A stretch of 64,000 nucleotides of DNA from Phaeosaccion multiseriatum (GCA_965112735.1 OZ218964.1:1302001-1366000); one strand, 5' to 3'. Counted from the first letter of the stretch, positions 42,721 to 54,148 are shown. Translations and numbers: made by a program. Notes: a model not told the origin generated them from the letters alone.

Positions 42721-44069
42721 GAGACACACAGAGAGAGAGAGACACATGGTGAGAGAGACCTTCGGGCTTGCGCCCGTGCAGTACGCACAAACACGAGGGA
42801 GGGACAACACTTCGAACACACACACACACACACGCACACACACACGCACATACACACAAACACACACAAACACATGCAACACATGCACTGAGCACTGAGC
42901 ACACTTACGGCATTCCAAGAGACGCATACTCTGGTCCACATGCGCTATGCGATGTCCCATGTCTTCATCCTGAATGAGCACCACGTAGCTGCCCATGGGC
43001 ATGTAGATGGAGGCCGTGCCCACCTCGTTTGTGTCCACCACTGCTTGCACAGACCCTTCCCCTTCCCCTTCCCCTTCCCCTGCATCTAGCTCGGCTAAGA
43101 CCTTCGCCTTCTTGTCCTGCTCGGTGTCAACGCTGGGGTAACTGATGCTCCAATTCACCTCCATAGCCGAGTTCTTGAGCCGGAGGGGAGGAAGGACGGG
43201 GGGGGAGGAGGGGAGGGGAGGGAGCTTTTACCAAGCCGATTGTGTGCACCAGGTTCTTCCATCCATTCCCTTCTCTTCGGTACAGCTTGGCCCGAAAAGA
43301 AACCTCTCCCTCTCGCTCCATCTATATCTCTTCCTCCCCTCTCTCTCCCTGTCTCTCACCCTGATCAGCGTCTTGAAGAGAGCAGCGGAGTTTTTAGCGC
43401 TGTCGCGCTGCCCGTCCATACACTCCAGCAGGTGCATGGCCTTGCAGTCGAGCTTGATGTTGCCCTCCCACTGGGGATCCTCCTCATCAGGCACTTTTAC
43501 GAACACACTCTGAGTTGCATGTACACACGCATGCACACACACACAAGCCCATATGAACGAACACACAAGAACAGAGAGAAGAGAGAGTGAGAGAGAGACG
43601 GAGGGTGGTGTTAAAGAATAAAGGGAAAGCCATACTCAGAGTATGAACTGATGGATTCTTTCGGCCCTCACGTGGTCTTTCTCGTGGTAGGCGTAGGCAG
43701 TCCCAAAGAACCACTCGCCCCCTTCGTCCAGGATGTCCACCACCCACTCGATAGGCAGCACTACATCGTCCTCGTCTTTGGTGGGGTCAGCATGCTCGGC
43801 CACCAGCGCCTCCAGAGCCTGAGGGGGGATTGGGTGTGTTGTCAGGACTTGATGCTTGGCCCGAGGACGGACACGGACACAGAGGACAGATCATGACTTA
43901 CGCTCTCCTCTGCCTTGGAGATGTATAGCTCCTCCAGCTCCATGAAGCTGGAGGCCAGTATTCCACTGAGGGAAGGGTGTTGACGTAAAGGCTTGAGCTT
44001 CAGCCTGGGGTGAGGCTTGTCCCCTCCGAGAGCCCTCCCTCCTTCCTTCTTCTCCTCCTCCTGCTGCAT
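40252..44069 (-). CDS. Unknown ten-exon protein with coiled coil
   Basis: Exons 44069-43902, 43818-43672, 43509-43360, 43303-43232, 43173-42909, 42658-42561, 42340-42246, 42101-41996, 41787-41698 and 41433-40252 close in phase (about 790 aa). I do not recognise a named family. The N-terminal half looks globular: LPIEWVVDILDEGGEWFFGT, then KVPDEEDPQWEGNIKLDCKA, VSFRAKLYRREGNGWKNL, and PMGSYVVLIQDEDMGHRIAH. The first part resembles a small beta-barrel reader (Tudor/agenet-like), which is a guess. The C-terminal exon has a coiled coil (QRKHDLLRKEKARLQEELSA) and Ser/Gly-rich low complexity, including a (GGA)n poly-Gly run. Start is the first ATG of the open frame; an upstream exon is possible. 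It is divergent from TXNDC9, 222 bp between ATGs. Confidence 0.75.
40711..40836 (-). repeat. (GGA)n tract coding poly-Gly (plus strand reads CTC)
   Basis: A CTC/CCA tract in the last exon of the minus-strand gene translates as a run of glycines with GGG/GGT variants at its edges. Confidence 0.9.
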
Positions 44070-44194
44070 ATCGGCCGTCACGAAGAGCGACAAAACACCT
44101 CCTTCTCCTTCCACCTCTCCTATCTATTTTCCTTCTAGCCCACTCCCCCAGCTCCCTCTTTTCTCCCTCTTTTCCCCACCCAATGGCCGTTGTG

Positions 44195-44246
44195 GTGAAA
44201 AAATTGCCTGGCCCATACGCCCCCAAATTTCACTGACATACTCTGC
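44195..44246 (+). promoter_or_regulatory. Shared upstream block, copy 1 (TXNDC9)
   Basis: About 45 bp running from GTGAAA through GCCTGGCC and GCCCCCAAATTTCACTGACA to ACTCTGC is nearly identical to a block at 46302-46348. Here it ends 44 bp before the TXNDC9 ATG. It is probably core promoter or 5' UTR of both genes; the mechanism is not known from the sequence. Confidence 0.6.
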
Positions 44247-44290
44247 TCTCCAAAGTTTTCCGATATCGTTTTCCGTTCAAACGTCTAACC

Positions 44291-46104
44291 ATGAACCTGG
44301 GTGGGATGGAAGCGATTGCCCAGCAGATTGCTGGGGCTGCTATATTGGACCATGCGAAGGAGCAGGAGGCAGCCCTGGTACGTGCCAAATGGGGAATAAA
44401 AGCACCAAAAAGGCCGAAGCTCAAATGCTGTGGGCTTTTTACCAATTGCTTTTTACCAAGTTCATTACACTGAGGCATTTTCCCTCCTCCCCTGTACGGC
44501 CTTTGTCCTTTCGTGCTGCTGTGTGGACTGCTTTTGACCTCGATGGACATCTGTCAAAACGCTCCATCAGGACGAGAAAATCAAGAAGATCGAGGAAATG
44601 GATGAAGATGACTTTGAGGCGTTGAGAGAGAAGAGAAAGCGCCAGATGATGAAGCAGCACCAAAGGAAGCAGGAGTGGCTCGCCAATGGACACGGCAGGT
44701 AAGCGAAGAGCTGTGGGTGTACCGGCGGGCGACGAAAAGGCCCGGCGCGGGGCGTCCACTTGGCACGAGAACGTAGCCTCCGGCCGCCTGCAGTCGATGC
44801 TGCCCAGCGGTGCCGTCTGTCTGAGCGGTGGCCAAGAGAGGAGCAGCAGCAAAAGGTTGATTTTCGCTGTTCGAGGGCAGAACCTACGTTGCTCTCATAT
44901 ATGTGTGTGTTTGTGTTTTCGGGGAGGATTAACCTGAGATTGAACTCTTGTACGACGCCCACACAGATACATGGAGCTCCCTGACCAACCCGCTTTCTTT
45001 GAGGCTGTCAAGAAGAGCAAGGTGAGCCATCCATCGAGTATCCAAGAGTGAGAGCCATGGGGGAGAAGAATACGCGGCCAAGGCCGGTCGGCTCGTGGGT
45101 CTTGCGAGACACCATCGATGAGAGGAACTTGGTCCTTCGAGCCCTACGCGCTGACGAGCGAGGAGGAGATCGAGGGAGGGAGATTGAAAAGCAAGACGCA
45201 CAAGAACAAGGATTCATGTGCATGTTTTGTTCTCCTCCTCCTCCTCCTCCTCTTCTTCTTCTTCTTCTTCTTCCTTCTTATCACTACTTTTCTTTTCTCC
45301 CCACCCTTCAAAGATGATGGCTGTGCACTTCTACCGGCCCACCACCCAGCGCTGCCAAGTCGTGGACGCCTGTTTCGAGAAGCTTGCGCCCCAGTACCTG
45401 GCGACTCGCTTCTGCAAAATCAACGCTGAGAAGTCGCCCTACCTCTGCGAGAAGCTCCAGATATCCGTCATGCCCACAATCTTGCTAGTCAAAGACACTC
45501 AGACCGTGCACCAATTGAGAGGCTTCGACGAGCTGGGAGGAGGGTGAGTCATTGGATGAGGGAGGAGGAGGGCAGCTACACGTCTACCCGCGGGGCGTGA
45601 CTCAGTCGCACGACCTTCAGAGAGCAAGAGTCAAAGACGACACGGTACACTTCCTCCACAAGACTCACGGCCTCTTTGCTTCAGGCGACTTGTCGCACGA
45701 AATAGGGGCGGGTGCGCTGAGGAGTGAATCCGGCGCGCGTTGTTGTAGCTCCTGTCCTCCCTATCCGCGCCATGCATTCCGTTGCTTCTGTCGCTTCCCG
45801 TTGCTTCGCCAGAGCTTGTCGGTAACGAAGAACCCCCCCCCGCTGCACCCCTCCCCCTCCCCCCCCTTCCCCTTGCGCGCCATCTTTGTTTTCCCTTGGG
45901 CATTGGTGGTCGAGCAGAGACGACTTCCATCCCGACATGATGGCGTGGCTCTTGACTCAGTGGGGAGTGTGCACATACGATGGCGACATGCCAGAAATTC
46001 CCAGCCAAGGAGGCGTGAATAGCATCAACATGAGTATGGCCGGCAAAGGATCAATTAGGGGAGGGTCTGCGCAGACGAGGGACGACGATGATTGGGAAGA
46101 CTAG
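44291..46104 (+). CDS. TXNDC9: Thioredoxin domain-containing protein 9 (phosducin-like 3)
   Basis: Exons 44291-44377, 44571-44698, 44967-45021, 45314-45543 and 45918-46104 close in phase (228 aa, normal for the family). The protein is a cytosolic regulator of the chaperonin CCT/TRiC acting on actin and tubulin folding. Signatures are the N-terminal helix DEKIKKIEEMDEDDFEALRE, then QEWLANGHGRYMELP, the thioredoxin fold AVHFYRPTTQRCQVVD, LATRFCKINAEKSPYLCEKL and SVMPTILLVKD, and the C-terminal KGSIRGG and acidic DDDDWED tail. The CxxC redox pair is absent, as expected of this subfamily. Intron 3 ends in a CTC/CTT microsatellite that forms the polypyrimidine tract. Confidence 0.92.
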
Positions 46105-46194
46105 TATCGAATTGACGTGCACGCACATCTCTTACCTGAGAGGTGGGTCTCTGACAGGGTCGATAATAACTTATTCAGCCCCATGCACGCCTAG

Positions 46195-46280
46195 CGGTTT
46201 TGCTCTAGGCCGCTCTAGGCCGCTCTAGGCCGCTCACTTTTCAGTCCTAGGCGGCCTCTAGCCCGCCTCTAGGCAGCCTC
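46195..46280. repeat. CTCTAGGCCG repeat block, relative of the element at 50704
   Basis: A 10-bp unit (GCTCTAGGCC) is repeated three times at about 46209-46240, followed by inverted CTAGGCGGCC/GCCCGCCTCTAGGC sequence. The same CCTAGAGCGGCC vocabulary makes up the ends of the inverted-repeat element at 50704-51548. It lies directly upstream of the promoter block of the protease gene. Confidence 0.6.
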
Positions 46281-46301
46281 CCAGTGACCGTGGGCGCGTG
46301 G

Positions 46302-46348
46302 GTGAAATGCCTGGCCATATGCCCCCAAATTTCACTGACATACTCTGC
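46302..46348 (+). promoter_or_regulatory. Shared upstream block, copy 2 (CtpA)
   Basis: The second copy of the block at 44195-44246 ends 43 bp before the ATG of the processing protease, against 44 bp for copy 1. Identity is nearly complete across AAATTTCACTGACATACTC. Confidence 0.6.
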
Positions 46349-46391
46349 CTCTCGAAGGCCCGGATGCTATACTTGCTCCAAAAAGAGAGAG

Positions 46392-47451
46392 ATGTGGCTA
46401 TCACGTGCATTAGTCGTCCTTCTTCCAGGACCGCAGCTGTTCCTATGGGGTGCACATGGTTGGGTGGTCAGTGTCGGCCCTTCTGTTCCCTCTGCTGGTA
46501 ATAGCCACATCCGCGGCAAGCACCAACAATCCTCCTCATCCTCGCAACAGAGTGAGTGGACTCCCAGAAGAATCCAGCGGCCTTCGTCGTTGAGCGCATG
46601 TCCTAATGAGGGGAAGGATGGGGGGGAGAGTCGAGACGGGGTGGATGACGCCCGCCTAGAAGCCTTTCGGGAGGTGTTGAGCCGGACGCGACCAAGCAGC
46701 GGCGGTGGGAGCAATAGCGCGCCCAAGAGACACGATTGGAAGACCTTTGCAGCAGCGGGATTGGCCTGTTGCCAACTTATGGGTGGTATGTTTGGGACAG
46801 GGTATGATTTCGGGCGACTCCGAACCGGACCGCAGCCCGCGTGGGCGGCCGTGGAGGAGGAAAGTGTGGCAGACAAGAAGGCTGTGACGGGGACAGGGGC
46901 GTTTGAGGAAGTGTGGGACTTTACAGATAGGTGAGGCAATAAGGAGAGGAGGTGAGATGGGGAGGAGAGGAGGGGAGATGGTCTGGAGAGGAGAGAAGGT
47001 ATTGAGGAGTGATATATTGACTTCGGGAATCAACGTAAGACCTGCGTAGTCATGTGTGTGTGTGTGTGTGTGTCATGGATGGTGAGGGGAGAAGGTGAGG
47101 TGTTGAGAAGAGAAGGAGTGCCTCGCCCACGCACAAGGAAAGGTGCGGCCAAAGGACTGTGCCTTGTGTGGGGAAGCGTGGCGAGCAAAGCGGCAAGCAA
47201 CACCAGCAGGAGCGCAGAGCAGCAGCAATAGCAGCAGTTGAGAGGAGCTTTGAGGCGTATAATACTCCATTTAGCTGCTATCGAATGTCGAATCGAGTGT
47301 CGAATGTTTTCCCAAGGTTGAGCACCACGCCGCTTCTCTTTCTCTACTCAGCTGACGTGAATTGGTTGTGATCAGCAATGCGCGTGCAACTCACTGCTTC
47401 TCCATGCGGCATGTGCTGTATCACCAACTTCTGCTGCTGCTACTACTACTT

Positions 47452-47490
<39 letters not shown>

Positions 47491-50400
47491 TGTATGTCCA
47501 CGGGACACGCCCTCCGCACCCTTAACCATCTGCTGCCTTCCTTCCCTTCTTCGACACCGACAGATTCGCCCTGGACCGCAAGCACAACGGATATGACTGG
47601 GATGCCGTACACGCCAAGTACAGCAAGGCCGTAGCCGATGGGCAGGACGACATGGAGGTGGCCAAGACAGTGGTTAAGGTACGATGCGTGCAGTGCATGA
47701 GGAGGTAGAGGGGAGAGGACGGCAGGGGGTGGCAGCATATTGTCGTCACAGAGGCAGGGTGGGGCGGGAAGTACAGTCGTCAATGAGGCCAGGTGAGGAC
47801 GGCGGTACAGTCGTCAACATTGCCTCACTTTATGCATTCTCGTCTCCGCTCACCCATGCCCGCCTCCCTCCCACCCTCCCTCTCTCCCTCCCTCTCTCCC
47901 TCCCTCCCTCCCTCCCTCTCTCCCTCTCTCCCTCCCTCTCTCCCTCCCTCCCTCCCACTCTCCCTCTCTCCCCTCCCTCCCTCCCTCCCCTCCCTTCCCT
48001 CTGCAGCTGCTGAACGACAAGTACTCGCGTGTGGTATCTCCCGAGACGTACGCTCTGCTGAGTAAGTATGACATGGTAGGGGCAGGAGTGATGATGAGCC
48101 CTGACAATGAGGGGAAGCTCACTGTGTCGGCACCTCCCATGGGCAAGGCGATCGGCAGGTGAGAGAGAGGGAGAGAGAGGGAGAGGGGAAAAGAGAAGCG
48201 AGTGAGAGCGCTTGGTTCCTACCCTATCCCCCGGCACTGTTTGATCTCTCCTCCCTCCTCCCTCCTACTCCTCCCCCTTCTTCTTCTTCTTCTTCTTCTT
48301 CTTCTTCTTCTTCTTCTTCTTCTTCTTCTTCGTCTTCTTCTTCTTCTTCAATTCTTCTTCTCCCTTCTTCTTCTTCCTTCTTCTCCTCCTTCTTCTCCTC
48401 CTTCTTCTTGTTGTTGTTGTTGTTGTTGTTCTTCTTCTTCTTCTCCCTCCTTCCCCTCCTCCTCCTCCTCCTCCTCCTCCTCAGCGGGGTGGCCAAGGGG
48501 GACCGGGTTCTGGGCATCAACGGCAAGTCAACAGCGGATATGAGTGCATTTGATGTCATCGAGTTCCTGGCGAAGTACAAGGGAAGCACCATTTCCTTCA
48601 CGCTGCAGACAGGGCAGGAGGACCCGCGCACCATCGAGCTAGAGCGGACGTTTCAGAAGGTGAGGGTGCGAGGAGAGGACAGCTCCTCCCTTCCCTCCAC
48701 ATGACGTCATCCCCCCCTGCGAATGGTCGATCTCACTCGTCTCCCTCGTGCTGTGCTGTCGTGTGTGTGTGTGTGTGTGCGTGTGGGTGTGCGCGTGTGT
48801 GTCTATGTGGGTGTGTGTCGGCATATGTGTGTGTCTGTGGTGCCTCAGGTGAACAACGCCGTGGTCTCTGAGCTGCGCGTGACGACGGACGGCCACAAAG
48901 TAGGCTACATGCGCCTCAAGGAGTTTAACTCCATCCTCGCAGACAAGTGAGTGAGTATGTGAAGGAGTAGAGACGGGGTAGCTTAGGGCATCTTAGAACC
49001 CACTTAGAGGCCACTTGAGGCGCCTTCTGGGGAGGCATGTGTGTGTGTGTGGTGGGGAAGGGGGGGGGGGGTATGGGTGGGTGGGTGTGCGCCGTTGGCT
49101 GCGTCCGCGTATTTGTTGTTGTCTAACGCAAGCCAAGCTCACATGGCAATCAATCAAGTCTGTCTGCCTCTGCCTGTCTTATCTTACCTACCCGTCTACC
49201 TGCCTGCCCCTCTCTGTGCTCTTATCAAGCATGCCTGCCTGACCTGCCCCTACCTCTGTGCCCTAACCTCCTTCTTCTTCTTCTTCTTCTTCTTCTTCTT
49301 CTTCTTCTTCTTCTTCTTCTTCTTCTTCTTCTTCTTCTTCTTCTTCTTCTTCTTCTTCTTCTTCTTCTTCCTCCTCCTCCTCCCCAGTGTGAAGGAAGCT
49401 CTGGAGGAGCTCACAGCCCAAGGGGCAGACGAGTTTGTCCTTGACTTACGCGGCAACGGAGGAGGGGCTTTCCAAAGCGCTCTGAGCGTCGCCAACATCT
49501 TCATGGAGAACAAGGTCAGTCACTTGTCTGCCCGACCTACCTACCCAATCCCCCCTAACCTGGGGTCACTTATTTGTTTCCTCCCCCTTGCTTACGCTCT
49601 CACTCACTCACTCACTCACTCACTCACTCACTCACTCACTCACTCACCCTCTTACTCATTCACTCACTCGCTCACTCACCCACTTACTCACTCACCACTC
49701 ACTCACTCACTCCCCATTCACTCACCCTCTCACTCACTCACTCACTCACTCACCCCGCAACTCCCTCCCCTCCCCTCCCCTCCCCTTCCTCTCTCCCCTC
49801 CGTCCCTATGCAGCCCATCACATCTGTAGTAGACGGTGAGGGGAAGCGAATGGGCTTCAGAACGAAGGCAGCAGACGTAGGCGGCCTGGCCGCGATAGAG
49901 ACCCCTCCTCTGCTGGTGTGGATCGACCGCGGCTCGGCCTCCGCCAGTGAGGTGCTCGCAGGAGCTCTGACGGACGATTGCAGAGCTTTGCTCGTTGGGC
50001 AGCGCTCCTTCGGGAAGGGCATCATTCAGGTCAAGAGGCGGTGCTTGTGTGTGTGTGTGTGTGTGTGTGTGGGCGTGGGTGTATTGGGGTGTGTGGCAGT
50101 GTGTGTGTGTGCGTGCGTCTTTCAGTGTGTGTATGTGCGCGCGTGTGCATGTATGTAGTTGTATGTGTGTGTGGATGGGGGAAGGCAAAGTCTTTCAGAG
50201 TACACGCATACCGGAAACCAAAATGATTCTCAACTCGGCAAGCCCAACAGCTTGGGCATCCTCCCACACCTACTCAAACGCCTGCGTCTTGACTACTGCC
50301 TCCCCCGCTGCTGCCGCTCCTCTCTGGTCCCTCTCTACTCTCTGGTCTCTGCTCACTTGCTCTTCCCTCCCATCTCCTCTCCGCTCTCTCCTTCCTCTCT

Positions 50401-50651
50401 ACTCTCTGTTCTCCACTCTGTGCACTCAGGCTGTATACGGCTTGTCCAACGGGGGAGGCCTGATCTTGACGGTGGCTCGGTACGAAACCCCACGAGGGAC
50501 CAATATTCAGGGAACCGGTATATCCCCAGATGTGGCGGCCAAGCTGCCTTCCACCTGGCTGCCTGGCAAGGCACCTGCCATTGACCAGAGCTGGTTCGAG
50601 CAAGCCCGGCAGAAACAAAACCAATGTCCTCCCATTGCGGAGGAAGTGTGA
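46392..50651 (+). CDS. CTPA: Carboxyl-terminal processing protease (S41), thylakoid-lumen type
   Basis: Exons 46392-46930, 47564-47678, 48007-48158, 48485-48659, 48849-48946, 49388-49514, 49814-50029 and 50430-50651 close in phase (about 547 aa). In plastids this serine protease trims the C-terminus of photosystem II protein D1. Motifs: N-terminal CtpA helix region ([20 protein letters not shown]), PDZ domain ([20 protein letters not shown]), the S41 core GYMRLKEFN and [16 protein letters not shown], the nucleophile in [15 protein letters not shown] and the catalytic lysine in SFGKGIIQ. Three targeting parts are visible: signal peptide ([20 protein letters not shown]), Ser/Arg-rich transit region, and a second hydrophobic domain ending PAWAAV, typical of lumenal import. 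Introns contain (CTT)n, (CACT)n and (CCCT)n arrays. Confidence 0.92.
49270..49377. repeat. (CTT)n array forming 3' splice-site tract in CtpA intron 5
   Basis: About 100 bp of pure CTT leads into CCTCCTCCTCCCCAG at the acceptor (exon starts 49388). A similar (CTT)n/(CCT)n stretch (48277-48484) precedes exon 4, and (CACT)n (49599-49757) precedes exon 7. Confidence 0.95.
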
Positions 50652-50703
50652 GTACAGCTCGCCTCAGGGCTTTCACTGAGGAGAGATGTTGTAGTACTTG
50701 TAT

Positions 50704-51548
50704 TCGGCTCCAGACTGGCCTAGAAGCCTAGGCCTAGAGACGAAATTCGGCCGGCCTAGGGGGGCCGCAGGCCCCCGGCCTAGGCCTATTTTTGGCGCAG
50801 CCCCCCCGGCCTAGGCCTATCGACCCTGGACAAGATTACGGTGTGCGCCGGCCGTAACCAGTAATCAGCCCCCGGCCGGCGCAAAATCAGTAATCAGGCC
50901 GGCTGGTCACCGGCTGTAAGCAACCAGACCGGCTGGCGCCGGTCATAATCAGTAATCAGGCCGGCTGCGCCGGCCGTAATCAGAATCAGATGATCTTGTC
51001 CAGGGTCGACTCCCTCCCTCCCTCCCTCCCTCCCTCCTTCCCTCCCTCCCTCCCTTCCCTCCCTCCCTCCCTCCCTCCCTCCCTCCTTCCCTCCCTCCCT
51101 CCCTCCCTCCCTCCCTCCCTCCCTCCCTCCCTCCCTCCTTCCTTCCTTCCCTCCCTCCCTCACTCCCTCACTCCCTCCCTCCCTCGCTCCCTCCCTCCCT
51201 CCCTCCCTTCCTCTCTCCCTCCCCCTCCCTCCCTCGCTCGCTCCCTCCCTCCCTCCCTCCCTCCCTTCGACCCTGGACAAGATTACCGTGTGCGCCGGCC
51301 GTAATCAGTAATCAGCCCCCGGCTGGCGCATAATCAGTACTCAGGCCGGCTGGCGCCGGTCATAATCAGTAATCAGGCCGGCTGCGCCGGCCGTAATTAC
51401 TAATCAGATAGGTCGAGGCCTAGGCCTAGAACCGCCGGCCTAGGGAGAAAAAATGGCCTGCCTAGAGCGGCCAACGGCCGCCTAGAGCGGGCGTAGGCCG
51501 CTCGGCCTAGGGCCTAGAGCATAGGCTTCTAGGCCAGTCTGGAGCCGA
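50704..51548. mobile_element. MITE-like element: 27-bp perfect TIRs with 6-bp target duplication
   Basis: The left end (50704-50730, starting TCGGCTCCAGACTGG) is an exact reverse complement of the right end (51522-51548, ending CCAGTCTGGAGCCGA). Both ends abut TTGTAT (50698-50703 and 51549-51554), as expected of a target-site duplication. It is 845 bp with no ORF of transposase type, so it is non-autonomous. The subterminal sequence is rich in CCTAGGCC palindromes. Inside sit two copies of a second palindromic sequence and a (CCCT)n array. It lies between the protease stop and the next gene. Confidence 0.8.
50820..51009. mobile_element. Inner foldback unit with 17-bp inverted ends
   Basis: TCGACCCTGGACAAGAT at 50820-50836 is mirrored by its reverse complement at 50993-51009. 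Between them are variant GTAATCAGTAATCAGGCCGG and GCGCCGGCC units. A second, right-truncated copy starts at 51267 with the same 17-mer and runs to about 51414. A (CCCT)n array (51011-51266) separates the two. It is probably a nested element whose centre or junction was expanded by the microsatellite. Confidence 0.65.
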
Positions 51549-51703
51549 TTGTATCCGTCAATGGAATAGAGGCAAAAAAATACAAGTAAAAGTAAGAGCA
51601 AGGATTTCTGAAACTGCCGACCCTCTCTTTTTCTATCTTTGAGTTGTTTCTCCGTCTTTTCCCCCATCTGCAAACCCTCCTCACCTGCGCGGCTGCAAAT
51701 GAT

Positions 51704-54100
51704 ATGGGTCTCTGGAGGGAGGAAGGGGGGGAGGTAGGCTTTGTGTTTGATGGAAAGCCAGAGGCGGGCGAGTCAGGTGGAGGCCATTTTGACCAAGCAC
51801 ACAGTCAAGAACGCCTCACCTTTCACTCGCCTGGTGAGGAAGCAAGACAGAGACATGCAAAGGAACCGAGGCAAAGTTTCTCACGTCCTCGCTTGTGCCT
51901 TTGCTTTCCACTACCGTCTCATTCACTGAAGGCTGGCGCTTTGCACGCTCGGGCCAATCCCGACGATGGCTACAAGCCCTTTGGCCGGTCCCACCACTCG
52001 TCATCACGGTGGTCGTCTAAGCTTAAGAGCCGCCAAAGCGAGGCTTCTGTACAGAGGTCGAGAGATCGAAAACTGAAAGTAGGTGCGTCGCGCGTGAACG
52101 TGGACTCAGTGGTGCTGTACAACTGGGCTGCGAATAAGAAGAAGGCCCATCGACTGCCGCACCTACACGACAAGCCCTCCCGTAAATCCAATGTGGGCTC
52201 TGGTGCGGACTTGGATGAGCTCCGACTCCTTCCGCTCTGCAAATGGAAGACGGGTGTATGGAACAGAGGTGCGCTCTGTGACGTTTGCCTGCGCGCCACG
52301 GCGCCGGGGGGCGACCGTCTGGCCTGTCGGAGCTGCAATGTTGTGCTTCACAGGAACTGCGCTGCTGATGCAGAACTAATAGGTATAGTCTCTGAAGGGA
52401 GAGGGAGAGGGTGGGGGGTGAAGGACGGGTAGATGGAAGGGAGAGAGGGAGGTGGGGCGGGAAGCATGACCTTGCTTTGTCTCCTCTCGTTTCACGCCCG
52501 CACGCCTCTGCTACAGACGCTAGCATGTGGCTATGCGCGGACTGCGAAACGGGCTGTACGGCAGCGGAGGCCGAGCATATCAGACGGGCCCGGATGGACA
52601 GGCTCGAGATAGAAAAGGAGGCAAGTCTCATTCCCTTAGAGATACTCCACGAGAGAGTCAGACCCACAGAGGCATGTCGATGCTAATAGGCCCATCAAAA
52701 CCCCTTCCTCCCCTTGCAGTCACATGTATCTATAATGGCGGACTTTTTGGCTTCGAGGAAGCTGGCGCAGCACCGCCTTACCAAGAGGGCGGTGCTGTCA
52801 CTACAGGCGTGGGCACGGGGCACGTCCACTCGACGGAGACTCTTTCTCGACACCTTGTCTACGCTGCGGCCATGGGCCTTTCGCATCAAGGGGCTGTATA
52901 AGCTCGCCAATGGACCGCACTATCTCAAGTGTTACGTCTCTCTGCTCGATGAAATGTATCAGAAGAAGCCGGCGGCGGTGGTAGCAGCCGCTTCCGCCTC
53001 CCATGCCGTTGGGAGCTTTATCTTCAAGGTCAGTCCTTACGTCTGTCCTTACGTGAGTCCTTACGTGACTCTTCTCCCTCTCATCTACCGCGGCGATGTG
53101 GGGTGGCCTCCTCGCTCCGTCGCGAACACGTGGAAGGAAGACGTACTTGTGTTGTATGGCTCACATCACCCATCATACCGCCATTCCCCTCTTCTTAACT
53201 CCTTCTTCTTCCTCCTGCCGGCCCTGTCGTATTCTTCTTGCTGACCATGTGTGTGGTGGTTGCTCCTTGCCTCGGTTGCTACTTTGCCTCGCTCTGTAGT
53301 TGGCGTCCAGGTCCAGCCGCCCCGACAAGACGAACAATGCGCGCATACTCGAGCAGCAGGAGAAAATGAATGAGGTTCTGGACCACAACGACCAAGTCTT
53401 CCTCTTTGAGACGGAGTGGAAACCGAGAAGCAGGTCCGGGCATGGTGGCAAGTCGAGGCCTGAGGCCCAGCCAGTCCCCCTCCCTTTGCCCGCCCCGGGT
53501 GCATCGATTGCATGTGCCTCTTCAGGTCGCACCAGCGCCCCCTCCATGTCTGCGTGTTGATTGCTGTTGCATCATCACAGACACAAGTGTCCTTTCCCCT
53601 TTCTTGGTCCATTATTGGCCCTCCTTCTCTCTCCCTTCCTTCCTCTCTCCCTCCTGACCCTCTGCCCCTTACACTCTTCTCCTGTTGCAGCTTTGAGGAT
53701 GTGTTGGCTGAGGAGGAGGCGCTCGCGGCCGAGTCACCACCGAACAACTCTATATACTCGAGCATTTCTGCTCGGGTACAGGCCGTCGCCGTCGCACCCC
53801 GGGAGAAGGGAGGGGGCGGGAAGGAGAAGGAGGAGGAGAGAGAGGAGGAGGGGGCGATGCTGGGACTGAACGACGACACGCACACACTATCCTTGCCTGC
53901 ACTTAAGCCGTGCCGAACGCCGGGTCCCGGCCATCTGAGCCAACTCGTTGTGGCAGAGGATCCAAAGAAGGAGGCGGAGAGGTGGTGGGACCGCATTTCG
54001 GTGCCTGCAACGTCTCCCATTGTGCGTATCGTGGTAACGCTAGTTGGCTGTAACGACCCCAAGAACTCCACCCCAAAGGTAGGTACACGTGTCACACATT

Positions 54101-54148
<48 letters not shown>

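Noticed and set aside
48062-48077. Possible 5' splice site AGTAAGTATG in CtpA exon 3
   Set aside because: Reading through gives the expected family sequence ([20 protein letters not shown]) leading into the PDZ domain; splicing here would remove it.
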